Part shown: positions 52,547 through 60,632 of the stretch, piece after piece
Layout: each line of letters starts with the position of its first letter
Numbering within the stretch: position 1 is the stretch's first letter
DNA from: Bacteroidota bacterium
GTDB lineage: Bacteria > Bacteroidota > Bacteroidia > Chitinophagales > Chitinophagaceae
Direction: 5' to 3'
NCBI GenBank assembly: GCA_018267545.1
Contig: JAFDYG010000427.1
Coordinates: 1 to 64,000, forward strand
DNA length: 64,000 nucleotides
The notes under the pieces: model-generated
What the model was told of the DNA's origin: nothing
The model's input: the letters and a program-made list of their open reading frames with translations, nothing else
Database searches by the model: none
Position numbers and translations under genes: made by a program

Positions 52547-55500
52547 TCAATGCCTCACCACAACAGTCCTCGTCTCCATCCAGCCCTTCCCACTAATCCG
52601 AACAAAATAAACCCCAGCCGGCAGGCTCATCACATTCATCTGCACCTGGTTGCCATTCTCCGACCTTACAACCGTCATAACCTGTCCCAGCTGGCTAACC
52701 AGGCTAACAGAAAAACCACCAGCACGCGAAGAAGCGATCGTAAGCAAGCTAGCCACCGGATTAGGATACACCGAAACACTAGCAGTAGCGCTACCGCCCA
52801 TATTCACCGCAGCAACGGACGAATAAGTCACCGCCCCATCCTGCCCTAAAACGACCAATTTATAAAAAGATACCCCATCCATCGGTACCGCATCCGTAGC
52901 AGAATAGACATTCGTCCCCTGAGAACCCACCACCTGCATCACCGGCTCCCAAGCCACCCCATCCTTACTACGCTGCACAGTAAACGTCCCATTCCCACCC
53001 GACACCACAGCTGTCCAATTCAAAACCACCGTACCGCTAACAGGCGCAGCATTGAAACTCACCAACACAACAGGCAACGAAGTCATACCCGGATTGATCG
53101 AACTAATGTAAAACGTATTGTTCAAATTCGAAGCCGTCAACGAAGTCCGATTCACCTGCGGATTCGTAGTAGTACCGCCATTGACGCCCGCCGTACCCAC
53201 CACGCCATTAAACAAGGTAAGCCGCAGGTCCGAAACACTGCCGATCTCCCCATAATTAGTACCGGAAACACTCAGATTATAGCTGCCGCCGGCGAGACCA
53301 TTACCCGTCGATACGGCCCAGTTCAAATTCTTCCGCACCAGCACCGTCGCGGCCCCATCGGCAAAATTAACCGACGTAGTCGTAACCGCATCACTATAAG
53401 AAACCGTAACCGTACCACCGCTCGTAACCCCGCTCGACGGCGCCGAGACGTTAAACGGCCGGTAATCCGTTGCCGTACCCGTCGGAAACAGCCCCGCGGA
53501 CGAACCGGTCGCGATCGTACCGGTCCTGAACCAGCGGGTGATCGACCCCGTATTGAAGATCGTCCCCGTAGTATAGTTGAGACTTCCCGGACTAGCAGCG
53601 CTCGTACCGATAGTCAGCGTATTGGTATTAAGATCTATATTCCCCTGGGTCATGGTAAGGGCATTGGAGACCCGGACATTGTTCGCCAGCTGAGTACCCG
53701 CGCCGGAATTGTTGGTCGTAACATTGTAGAAAATCTCTCCACCAGGAACGGTGATGGTCTGGACGCTGGAGCCGGCAAAAACGACCGTGCTCGTGCCTTC
53801 GGTAAATCCATTCGCGTTCCAATCCGCCCAATTCCCCAGCAACGTAATCGTATTGGCTCCCGCACTAAGCACGCCGGGCGAAGTAATCGACAGGTTATTA
53901 TCTACCTTGAGGTTATTCCCCAGTGTGCTGGTCCCGTTAGACATCGTCAGGTTATAAAAGCTCATCCCGCTGGCATTCACCGTTTTGGTCGTCGCGAAAT
54001 AAACGGTCGATGCATTCGCAGCCGCATCGACAGTACCCGCCGTATAAGTCCAGCTGCTTCCCGCGATCGTCAGGATGGACGGAAAGGTCAGCGTCCCCGA
54101 AGGCTTATTGATAAGGATCGAAGGGAGGCTGTTTTGACCCACCGGCAGACTGCTGCTGATCACCTGGCTGCCCGTCCCGGTAAAAGCCAGGACCGTCGTA
54201 CCACCGTCCCCCGTAGAGGTATTGGTCAGATTCAGATTTCCCTGCGCATTGATCGTGCCGCCGGAAAAGTAAATGCTCGCAGCACCGCTCATGGTCGTCG
54301 TCCCCGATACGGTCAACGCAGTACCCGTAGTAACGGTATAGGTAATACCCCAGGGCGTAGGGTTGTTGAAGTTGACGTTGTTGAGCATATGGTTGCCGGT
54401 GATCGTCGTATTCCCGATGAAATAAACGGTTGAATTGTTGGTAGCCACATCCAGCGTACCCGTAGTATAGGTCCAATTGCTGCCCGCCATCGTAAGAATG
54501 GCCGGAAAGCTCAGCGTACCGGAAGCCTTGTTGATATTGACCGAAGGCAGCGCGTTCTGATACGCAGGAAGACTGCTGACGACCGATTGATTCACCGTTC
54601 CTACAAAGGCCAGAACGGTCGACCCACCATCGCCCGTAGACGTATTGGCCAGGTTTAGATTCCCCTGCAGGTTGATGGTCCCGCCAGAGAAATAAATACT
54701 CGCTGCCCCGCTCATATACACCGTTCCCGATGCAGTCAGCACCGTTCCCGTCGCAATAGTATAGGTGATACCCCAGGGAGTGGCGTTATTGAAAGTGATG
54801 TTATTTAGTGTATGGCTTCCCGTGATAGTCGTATTGCCGCCAAAAACGACATTGGAGTTGTTGGTAGCGACATCCAGCGTACCCGTAGTGTAGGTCCAGT
54901 TACTGCCCGCCATGGTAAGGATCGGCGGGAAGGTCAAAGTACCGGAAGATTTGTTGATCAACACCGAAGGCAGACTGTTCTGATTCACCGGCAGGCTGCT
55001 GCTGATCGTCTGATTACCCGTTCCTACAAAAGCCAGAACGGTCGACCCGCCATCGCCCGTAGACGTATTAGCCAGATTCAGATTCCCCAGCAGGTTGATC
55101 GTCCCGCCCGAGAAATAAATACTCGCAGCCCCGCTCATATACGCCGTTCCCGATACGGTAAGCACCGTACCCGTCGCAACCGTATAGGTAATGCCCCAGG
55201 GAGTGGCGTTGTTAAAGGTGATATTATTCAAGGTATGGCTGCCCGTGATGGTCGTATTGCCGCCGAAAACAACATTGGAGTTATTGGTAGTAACATCCAG
55301 CGTACCAGCGGTATAAGTCCAGCTGTTACCCACGATCGTCAAAATCGACGGAAAGGTCAGCGTACCCGAAGCCTTATTGATCACCACCGAAGGCAGGCTG
55401 CTCTGATTCACCGGCAGACTGCTGATGATCGACTGATTACCCGTTCCCGCAAAAGTAAACAGCGTGGTGCCGCCGTCGGCCGTGGAAGTATTGGTTAGCT

Positions 55501-57016
55501 TAAGATCCCCCAGGATGCTAAGCGTACCACCGGAGAAGTTCTCGCCGGCTCCGCCGCTGATGGTGACCGTACCCGTAGATGATAGTGTTGTCCCCGCAGA
55601 CAGCGTATACGTCATGCCCCAGGGCGTGGAGTTATCGAAGGTTATATTTCTTAGCGTATGGTTGCCCGAAATCGTCGTATTACCGATAAAGGCGACCGTA
55701 GAATTATTGGTCGTGGCATCGATCGTCCCCGCTACATAGGCCCAGGTGCTCCCCGACATCGACAAAAGGCTGTTGAGGGTCAGCGTACCCGAAGACTTAT
55801 TGATGCTCACTGAAGGAAGCGCGCTCTGTCCCAGGGTAGGGCTGCCCGTTATCTGCTGGTTGCCCGTACCGGTGAAAGCAAATACCGTCGTCCCCCCACC
55901 GCCCGTTGCCGTATTGCTCAGGCTGAGGTTGCCAAGCAGCGCGATCGTGCCGTTTGTAAAAGTTTGATAAGCCGTGCCGGTCAGCGACGTCGTACCCGAC
56001 ACGGTAAGGGTAGTACCGGTAGCGATGGTATAGGTCATCGGCCAGGGCGTAGTATTGGAGAACGTAACATTGTTTAGCGTATGGTTACCAGAGATCGTCG
56101 TACCGCCGCTAAAAACCACCGTAGAATTATTGGTCGTAGCATCGATCGTACCGGCCGTATAGGTCCAGGCATTACCACCTTCGGTGATCAACGCCGGCAG
56201 GGTCAACGTGCCAGAGGCTTTATTGATCGTAACCGAAGGCAGGGCCGACTGACCGATGGACAGGGCGCTGGTAATCGACTGGCTGCCGGTGCCGGTGAAA
56301 GAGAACACCGTGCTGCCGCCCCCGCCCGTAGCCGTATTGGTCAGGGCGAGGTTGCCGAGCAGGTTGACGTTACCGTTTGAAAAGCTTTGATACGCAGTGC
56401 CGGTGAGGCTCGTAGTGCCATTGGCGGTAAGCGTAGTTCCCGCCGCCAGCGTATAGGTCATCGGCCAGGGCGTGGTATTGGTAAAAGTAAGATTGTTGAA
56501 GGTCTCGTTGCCGGTGATCGTGAGACCGCTGGCGAAAGTGACCGTCGAGCTATTGGTCGTGGTGTTGAGTAGACCCGATGTATAGGTCCAGCTGCCACCG
56601 TTCATGATCGTTTGAGCAGGAAACACGAAGCCCGTACCAGAGAGGGTAACGTTACCATTGAATGTAATCGTTGCGCTGCCGCCAGTGAAGACGCCACCGC
56701 CAAAGCTCGCCGCTCCTGAAATGGTGATATTGTTTGCGCCTTGCAGGATGGCGCCCGTGTATCCGCTATAGAGAGTAAGACCGCTGATAGTGAGCGCTCC
56801 TGTTATGGTACAATTGCCAAGTCCATTGTTATCGAAGATGGCGACGTCCGAAGCACCCGGGACACTTGCCCCGCTGCCACCGCCGGAGCTTATCGACCAG
56901 TTGGCCGTATTGTTCCAGTTGGCGGCCGAGGAGGCTATCCAATAGCGATTGGCCGCAGAGGCCGACTGGGTCGCGATAAAGAGAAGGGACAGGATCGAAA
57001 GGATACAGTTTTTCAC
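52547..57016 (-). CDS. Large repeat surface protein with T9SS type A sorting tail
   Basis: 1489 residues with a signal peptide (MKNCILSILSLLFIATQSASA). The N-terminal part has ANRYWIASSAANWNNTANWS, common in Bacteroidota surface proteins. From residue 143 to 988 come six tandem repeats of exactly 141 residues (each starting W[TA]Y.[AT]G..[DN]...N.S), plus part of a seventh, rich in Gly/Ser/Thr/Asn and likely beta-helical. Near the end, a fibronectin-like region (VVLVSFNAAPVSGTVVLNW) precedes the C-terminal type A sorting domain: SVYPNPVASLLTIASS, LVSQLGQVMTVV, LPAGVYFVRISG. It should be exported by T9SS and act as an adhesin or matrix protein. The promoter lies in 57017-57207. Confidence 0.92.
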   Translation of the reverse strand: MKNCILSILSLLFIATQSASAANRYWIASSAANWNNTANWSISSGGGSGASVPGASDVAIFDNNGLGNCTITGALTISGLTLYSGYTGAILQGANNITISGAASFGGGVFTGGSATITFNGNVTLSGTGFVFPAQTIMNGGSWTYTSGLLNTTTNSSTVTFASGLTITGNETFNNLTFTNTTPWPMTYTLAAGTTLTANGTTSLTGTAYQSFSNGNVNLLGNLALTNTATGGGGSTVFSFTGTGSQSITSALSIGQSALPSVTINKASGTLTLPALITEGGNAWTYTAGTIDATTNNSTVVFSGGTTISGNHTLNNVTFSNTTPWPMTYTIATGTTLTVSGTTSLTGTAYQTFTNGTIALLGNLSLSNTATGGGGTTVFAFTGTGNQQITGSPTLGQSALPSVSINKSSGTLTLNSLLSMSGSTWAYVAGTIDATTNNSTVAFIGNTTISGNHTLRNITFDNSTPWGMTYTLSAGTTLSSTGTVTISGGAGENFSGGTLSILGDLKLTNTSTADGGTTLFTFAGTGNQSIISSLPVNQSSLPSVVINKASGTLTFPSILTIVGNSWTYTAGTLDVTTNNSNVVFGGNTTITGSHTLNNITFNNATPWGITYTVATGTVLTVSGTAYMSGAASIYFSGGTINLLGNLNLANTSTGDGGSTVLAFVGTGNQTISSSLPVNQNSLPSVLINKSSGTLTFPPILTMAGSNWTYTTGTLDVATNNSNVVFGGNTTITGSHTLNNITFNNATPWGITYTIATGTVLTASGTVYMSGAASIYFSGGTINLQGNLNLANTSTGDGGSTVLAFVGTVNQSVVSSLPAYQNALPSVNINKASGTLSFPAILTMAGSNWTYTTGTLDVATNNSTVYFIGNTTITGNHMLNNVNFNNPTPWGITYTVTTGTALTVSGTTTMSGAASIYFSGGTINAQGNLNLTNTSTGDGGTTVLAFTGTGSQVISSSLPVGQNSLPSILINKPSGTLTFPSILTIAGSSWTYTAGTVDAAANASTVYFATTKTVNASGMSFYNLTMSNGTSTLGNNLKVDNNLSITSPGVLSAGANTITLLGNWADWNANGFTEGTSTVVFAGSSVQTITVPGGEIFYNVTTNNSGAGTQLANNVRVSNALTMTQGNIDLNTNTLTIGTSAASPGSLNYTTGTIFNTGSITRWFRTGTIATGSSAGLFPTGTATDYRPFNVSAPSSGVTSGGTVTVSYSDAVTTTSVNFADGAATVLVRKNLNWAVSTGNGLAGGSYNLSVSGTNYGEIGSVSDLRLTLFNGVVGTAGVNGGTTTNPQVNRTSLTASNLNNTFYISSINPGMTSLPVVLVSFNAAPVSGTVVLNWTAVVSGGNGTFTVQRSKDGVAWEPVMQVVGSQGTNVYSATDAVPMDGVSFYKLVVLGQDGAVTYSSVAAVNMGGSATASVSVYPNPVASLLTIASSRAGGFSVSLVSQLGQVMTVVRSENGNQVQMNVMSLPAGVYFVRISGKGWMETRTVVVRH
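54053..56590 (-). repeat. Six tandem 423-bp coding repeats
   Basis: Six back-to-back units of 141 codons, residues 143-988 of the T9SS protein, with unit boundaries at Trp143, 284, 425, 566, 707, 848 and 989. Units 4-6 are much more alike at the protein level than units 1-3, which points to recent duplication toward the C-terminal side. Such arrays can expand or contract by recombination. Confidence 0.9.
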
Positions 57017-57207
57017 GGATGTACATTTAGGGTCTGCCTTTTAGGAGCAAATGACAGCCCAATAACTAACTATTTGAAAATAAATTGCTTACAGTGCAAA
57101 AAACTTGGAATCTGAGCAAAAACTGGAAAGAGTTTCCAAGAATGGGAACGTCAGGCTATCCTCGATTTAAGAAATCCTAAACAAAGATTGGACTACTTTA
57201 GGCAGGC

Positions 57208-57591
57208 ATGATACGACACGTTCTTTTTGTATCGGTAGTTGTTTGCATTCTGGGCGCATGCAGCAGCTCGAAATCGAACCTTATCAAAAAGGACTTCACG
57301 GATCTACGGTATTATGCATGGTACGAAGACTCCTCCCGCACCCTCCAATTCTCCGCCTTCAGGAAAGGCATCTTCCAATATGTGACTGTAAAAAAAGCCG
57401 GCAAGCCCCGCCCGCAATTTTACGACGGCCGCATGCGCCGAAGCGGCGACACCATTTACCTTGACTATAAAAGAGATAGACCCGTTTTCCTCAAACCTTT
57501 TCTAATCCAGAGCGGCTCATACTTTGTGCAGCAATATGCCAATCAGGGGCGCGTCTTCCTGAGAATCGAAAGTTTCGGCCATATGCGATAG
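57208..57591 (+). CDS. Small uncharacterised lipoprotein
   Basis: 127 residues. Lipoprotein signal with VVVCILGAC, Cys at 18, then SSSKSNL. The mature part has RYYAWYEDSSRTLQFSAFRK and two or three likely beta strands (FYDGRMRRSGDTIYLDYKR; YFVQQYANQGRVFLRIE). No family is recognised. The 190 nt upstream is AT-rich, diverges from the T9SS gene, and holds a 7-bp inverted repeat (CTTGGAA 57104-57110, TTCCAAG 57134-57140). It is 51 nt before the Cys-motif gene and may share its transcript. Confidence 0.72.
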   Translation: MIRHVLFVSVVVCILGACSSSKSNLIKKDFTDLRYYAWYEDSSRTLQFSAFRKGIFQYVTVKKAGKPRPQFYDGRMRRSGDTIYLDYKRDRPVFLKPFLIQSGSYFVQQYANQGRVFLRIESFGHMR

Positions 57592-57642
57592 GTCTTTTAT
57601 GTATTTCCCCCGCCCCCTGCATCTTAGACCAAACGCCCAGCC

Positions 57643-58566
57643 ATGCCAAACGATATCCACCTGTCAATCAACAACCCCTGCTCCGAATACTGGGGCCAGA
57701 TGTCACCCCAAAACGAAGGCCGGCATTGTTCATCCTGCAACAAAGTCGTAATTGATTTCACCGTCATGAGCGACCAGGAAGTCCTCGATTGGCTTTCCCG
57801 CCAACAAGGGCCGGCGCAGGGCCCGGCTCAGAGGCCAACCTGCGGGCGCTTGCGCCAGGGACAACTAAACCGCCCCCTGATCGCAGCCCAGCAAAGAAAG
57901 CCAAGCCGGTGGAACTACTGGCGCTTTTTAATTGCCGGGATACTCTTCTGCTCGGAAGTCTCCGCCCAGGGCCACGCCAAAGCGCCCGAAATCCTTCATT
58001 CCAGAGTAGTAGACAGCAAGGGGGAGCCCGTGCCTTATGCAAGCGTCAGCATCGACGCCAACCACATAACGGCTTGTGACAGCAATGGTCAATTTTCGAT
58101 AAAATCTGCAGGCATAGGACAAATCCTAACAATCAGCGCCATTGGCTACCAAACCCTCCGCGTAGATGCAGATAAGCTAAAAACACAAGTAGCCCTACAA
58201 ATGCAAGAAACGATGATGGGCGATATCGTCATCGTCCGACGCCCAAAAAAATCGAAACCGATACTCGACATCATCAAGGACAGCCTTTCAGACGCCGGCT
58301 TCACGGTTAAAACATTAAAAGTCCATCCCAACCCGGTGCCAAAAGGCAACTCCATCATGCTCTCCATGAAATTCGACCAACCAGGAGCCTATAGAGCCGA
58401 ACTATACAGTCTTGCAGGCCAGCTGGAAGAAACGATGGAAATCAACGGAGGCCTTAGCTCCACGATGATGAATATACCGGCAACGCTCGCCCCAGGGACT
58501 TATGTGGTGAGAGTCTCGCACCCGTCGGTGAAGAAAGTTTATACCCAGCAAGTCGTTGTATTATGA
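57643..58566 (+). CDS. Cys-motif / CarboxypepD_reg-like protein with T9SS-like tail
   Basis: 307 residues. The N-terminus has a Bacteroidota-specific Cys pattern: C13 in NNPCSEYWGQMSP, C29-x-x-C32 in GRHCSSCNKVVIDF and C67 in TCGRLRQGQLNR. One TM stretch follows (about 91-109: FLIAGILFCSEVSAQ), then a CarboxypepD_reg-like beta-sandwich (about 118-195: SRVVDSKGEPVPYASVSI; ISAIGYQTLRV). The C-terminal ~80 residues look like a T9SS type A domain: LKVHPNPVPKGNSI, LYSLAGQLEET and LAPGTYVVRVSH. The Cys segment may bind a metal in the cytosol. The TM could be a signal anchor. A substrate is not known. It overlaps the next gene by 6 nt. Confidence 0.85.
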   Translation: MPNDIHLSINNPCSEYWGQMSPQNEGRHCSSCNKVVIDFTVMSDQEVLDWLSRQQGPAQGPAQRPTCGRLRQGQLNRPLIAAQQRKPSRWNYWRFLIAGILFCSEVSAQGHAKAPEILHSRVVDSKGEPVPYASVSIDANHITACDSNGQFSIKSAGIGQILTISAIGYQTLRVDADKLKTQVALQMQETMMGDIVIVRRPKKSKPILDIIKDSLSDAGFTVKTLKVHPNPVPKGNSIMLSMKFDQPGAYRAELYSLAGQLEETMEINGGLSSTMMNIPATLAPGTYVVRVSHPSVKKVYTQQVVVL

Positions 58567-59067
58567 TTCCATTCTCGCGGCTAGTCGTCGAATGGTTCGT
58601 CCCTTAAAATAATATTGATTCAGAAAGTATGTCACCAGGAAGCCAACTACCCAAAGGCCACCTGCTACAATCAACGAAAAAGGAATCCCTATTCCTATCA
58701 GCAGCACGAAAAATAAAGCAGTTCCAGCCAAGTTAAAAAAAGCGGATTGTTTCACTTTCAAGACATATCCTTTCCTTCGGTAATCCCGCATGACCAAGGT
58801 ATGGAATCTCGGAACGGGAATAAAAAAGAAAAGAATCTTCTCCCATAGCAACACGTCCTCGTGAATATCACCTACGATGACTTTCGAACGCCGCGTTTGC
58901 TCGTTTGTAAGGCTCTTATGCTCGTCCTTCGATATCTTGCGCCTTTTCAGCTCCGCCTGGGCCACGGAAACAATAGTGTAATTATAGCGTATCTTATTGT
59001 GTACGATGGTATAAAGCTCCTCATTGGACAATGTCTCACATTGAGCCTTGATTTCTTCTACGGTCAT
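58561..59067 (-). CDS. Small membrane protein of unknown function
   Basis: 168 residues. The N-terminal ~75 residues are charged and helical (VEEIKAQCETLSNEELYTIV; AQAELKRRKISKDE), then two TM helices (about 108-150: FFNLAGTALFFVLLIGIGIP; SLIVAGGLWVVGFLVTYFL). A basic tail ends FKGRTIRRLAARMES. No family is recognised. AT-richer than nearby genes. It overlaps the convergent gene by 6 nt. Confidence 0.75.
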   Translation of the reverse strand: MTVEEIKAQCETLSNEELYTIVHNKIRYNYTIVSVAQAELKRRKISKDEHKSLTNEQTRRSKVIVGDIHEDVLLWEKILFFFIPVPRFHTLVMRDYRRKGYVLKVKQSAFFNLAGTALFFVLLIGIGIPFSLIVAGGLWVVGFLVTYFLNQYYFKGRTIRRLAARMES

Positions 59068-59183
59068 GAGGCCAAAATAGTACTATTTTGGCGGAATTCC
59101 TCCCCTACGTTGTCGTTTTTACACCGTGTAAAACCCACAAGCAAACTTTAGCTTTGTCTAGTCAATCAAAACCAGACAGAGCC

Positions 59184-60029
59184 ATGAAAAAGTCAATCGC
59201 ATTCATCGCAATCATCTTCGCCGCCATCCTATCGAACGGACAAGATCTCAAACCTTCCACCAGCGGCTACGCACCCGTCAACGGCATCAAAATTTACTAC
59301 GAAGTATACGGCGAGGGCAAGCCCTTAGTCTTACTCCACGGCGCTTTTTACACCATCGGCATGAACTGGGCCCAGCTGCTCCCCGAGCTATCCAAAACCA
59401 GGAAAGTAATCGCCATTGAAATGCAAGGACACGGCCACAGCCCCTATTCAGAAAGAAAAATGTCGATCACTACTTTTGCCAGTGACGTGGAAAAAGTAAT
59501 GGACTACCTCAAAATCGACAGCGCCGACGTCGCAGGATACAGCATGGGCGGCTCTGTAGCTTACCAGTTCGCGGTTAGCAGCCCGAAGCGGTTAAAAAAA
59601 CTAATAATCATTTCCTCCACTTACAAAACCAGCGGCTGGATGCCGGAAATAAACAACGCTTTTAAAGATTTCAAGCCCGAATTTTTCAACAATACTCCCC
59701 TTCAGGTCGGATACGACGCCGTCGCACCCGATAAGACCAAATGGATAAAGTTCCTGGAACAGATGTTCGTCTTCGCCAAAGAACCATTCGACGTCGGCGA
59801 CGCCAATATTTCGAAAATTGCTGCCCCCGTTCTGATCATCGCCGGCGATAACGACGGTCTGGATAAAATCGAGCTGGCTAAAACATACAAATTACTGGGA
59901 GGCGGTGTGGTAGGTGATATGGCCCCCATGCCCAAATCACAGCTGGCCATCGTTCCCGCACAGGCGCACGTCAGCTTGATGATGCAAACGGCTACACTTT
60001 TAACTTACATGAACGATTTCTTAAAGTAA
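59184..60029 (+). CDS. Alpha/beta hydrolase, exported
   Basis: 281 residues from the ATG at 59184 (MKKSIAFIAIIFAAILSNGQ, signal peptide); a longer frame back to 59088 has no support. Alpha/beta hydrolase fold with an oxyanion region PLVLLHGAF, nucleophile elbow GYSMGGS (Ser), Asp in IIAGDNDGLD and His in VPAQAHVSLM, forming a complete triad. It should hydrolyse an ester or similar bond in the periplasm; the substrate is not inferable. The DHFR-like reductase follows after 12 nt, so the two are likely one operon. Confidence 0.92.
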   Translation: MKKSIAFIAIIFAAILSNGQDLKPSTSGYAPVNGIKIYYEVYGEGKPLVLLHGAFYTIGMNWAQLLPELSKTRKVIAIEMQGHGHSPYSERKMSITTFASDVEKVMDYLKIDSADVAGYSMGGSVAYQFAVSSPKRLKKLIIISSTYKTSGWMPEINNAFKDFKPEFFNNTPLQVGYDAVAPDKTKWIKFLEQMFVFAKEPFDVGDANISKIAAPVLIIAGDNDGLDKIELAKTYKLLGGGVVGDMAPMPKSQLAIVPAQAHVSLMMQTATLLTYMNDFLK

Positions 60030-60041
60030 AAACCGAATCAA

Positions 60042-60632
60042 ATGAGAAAAATAATTGTCTTTTCAATGATCTCGCTCGACGGCGTTATGCAGGCGCCCGG
60101 CGGCCCACAGGAAGATACCTCGGGCGGCTTCAAATACGGCGGCTGGACCGCAACTTATGTTGACGAAGATTTTGGCGAAATCATGCAGGAAGAGCTGAAA
60201 CCCGCGGATTATCTCCTGGGACGAAAAACATACGACATCTTCTCCGCCTACTGGCCCCATCACGGAGACTTCTGGCCTGGCATCAACGAAGGCGCCAAAT
60301 ACGTCCTGTCGAATACCCTCGAAAAATCAGACTGGAACAAAACCTCCTTCGTTAAAAGCGCAGAAGATATCAAAAAGATCAAGGCTACGAAGGGCGCCGA
60401 CTTGCATGTTTGGGGAAGCAGCAAGCTGGTTCAGCTGCTACTCGAGCATGACCTGGTAGACGAGCTCCGCATCAAGACGTACCCGGTAATCCTTGGCCCC
60501 GGCAAAAAGCTTTTCGAAACTACCGCGTTCCCCTCAGCCTTTACGCTAACAGAAAGTACCGTAACATCGAAAGGTGTCATCATAGCCGCATACAAACGGG
60601 CCGGAGAAATCGTAACAGGAGACCTCACGTAA
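60042..60632 (+). CDS. Dihydrofolate-reductase-like (RibD-C) protein
   Basis: 196 residues with the DHFR/RibD-C fold: MRKIIVFSMISLDGVMQAP, YLLGRKTYDIFSAYWP, KYVLSNTLEKSDWNKT, DLHVWGSSKLVQLLLEHDL and YPVILGPGKKLFE. It is likely an NADPH-dependent reductase of unknown substrate. It is a distant paralogue of the gene at 32643-33197 and lies 12 nt after an alpha/beta hydrolase. Its stop directly abuts the stop of the convergent permease. Confidence 0.9.
   Translation: MRKIIVFSMISLDGVMQAPGGPQEDTSGGFKYGGWTATYVDEDFGEIMQEELKPADYLLGRKTYDIFSAYWPHHGDFWPGINEGAKYVLSNTLEKSDWNKTSFVKSAEDIKKIKATKGADLHVWGSSKLVQLLLEHDLVDELRIKTYPVILGPGKKLFETTAFPSAFTLTESTVTSKGVIIAAYKRAGEIVTGDLT

Noticed and set aside
52386-52610. 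74-codon plus-strand frame overlapping the end of the T9SS gene
   Set aside because: Runs antisense into the conserved sorting domain and has no motif.
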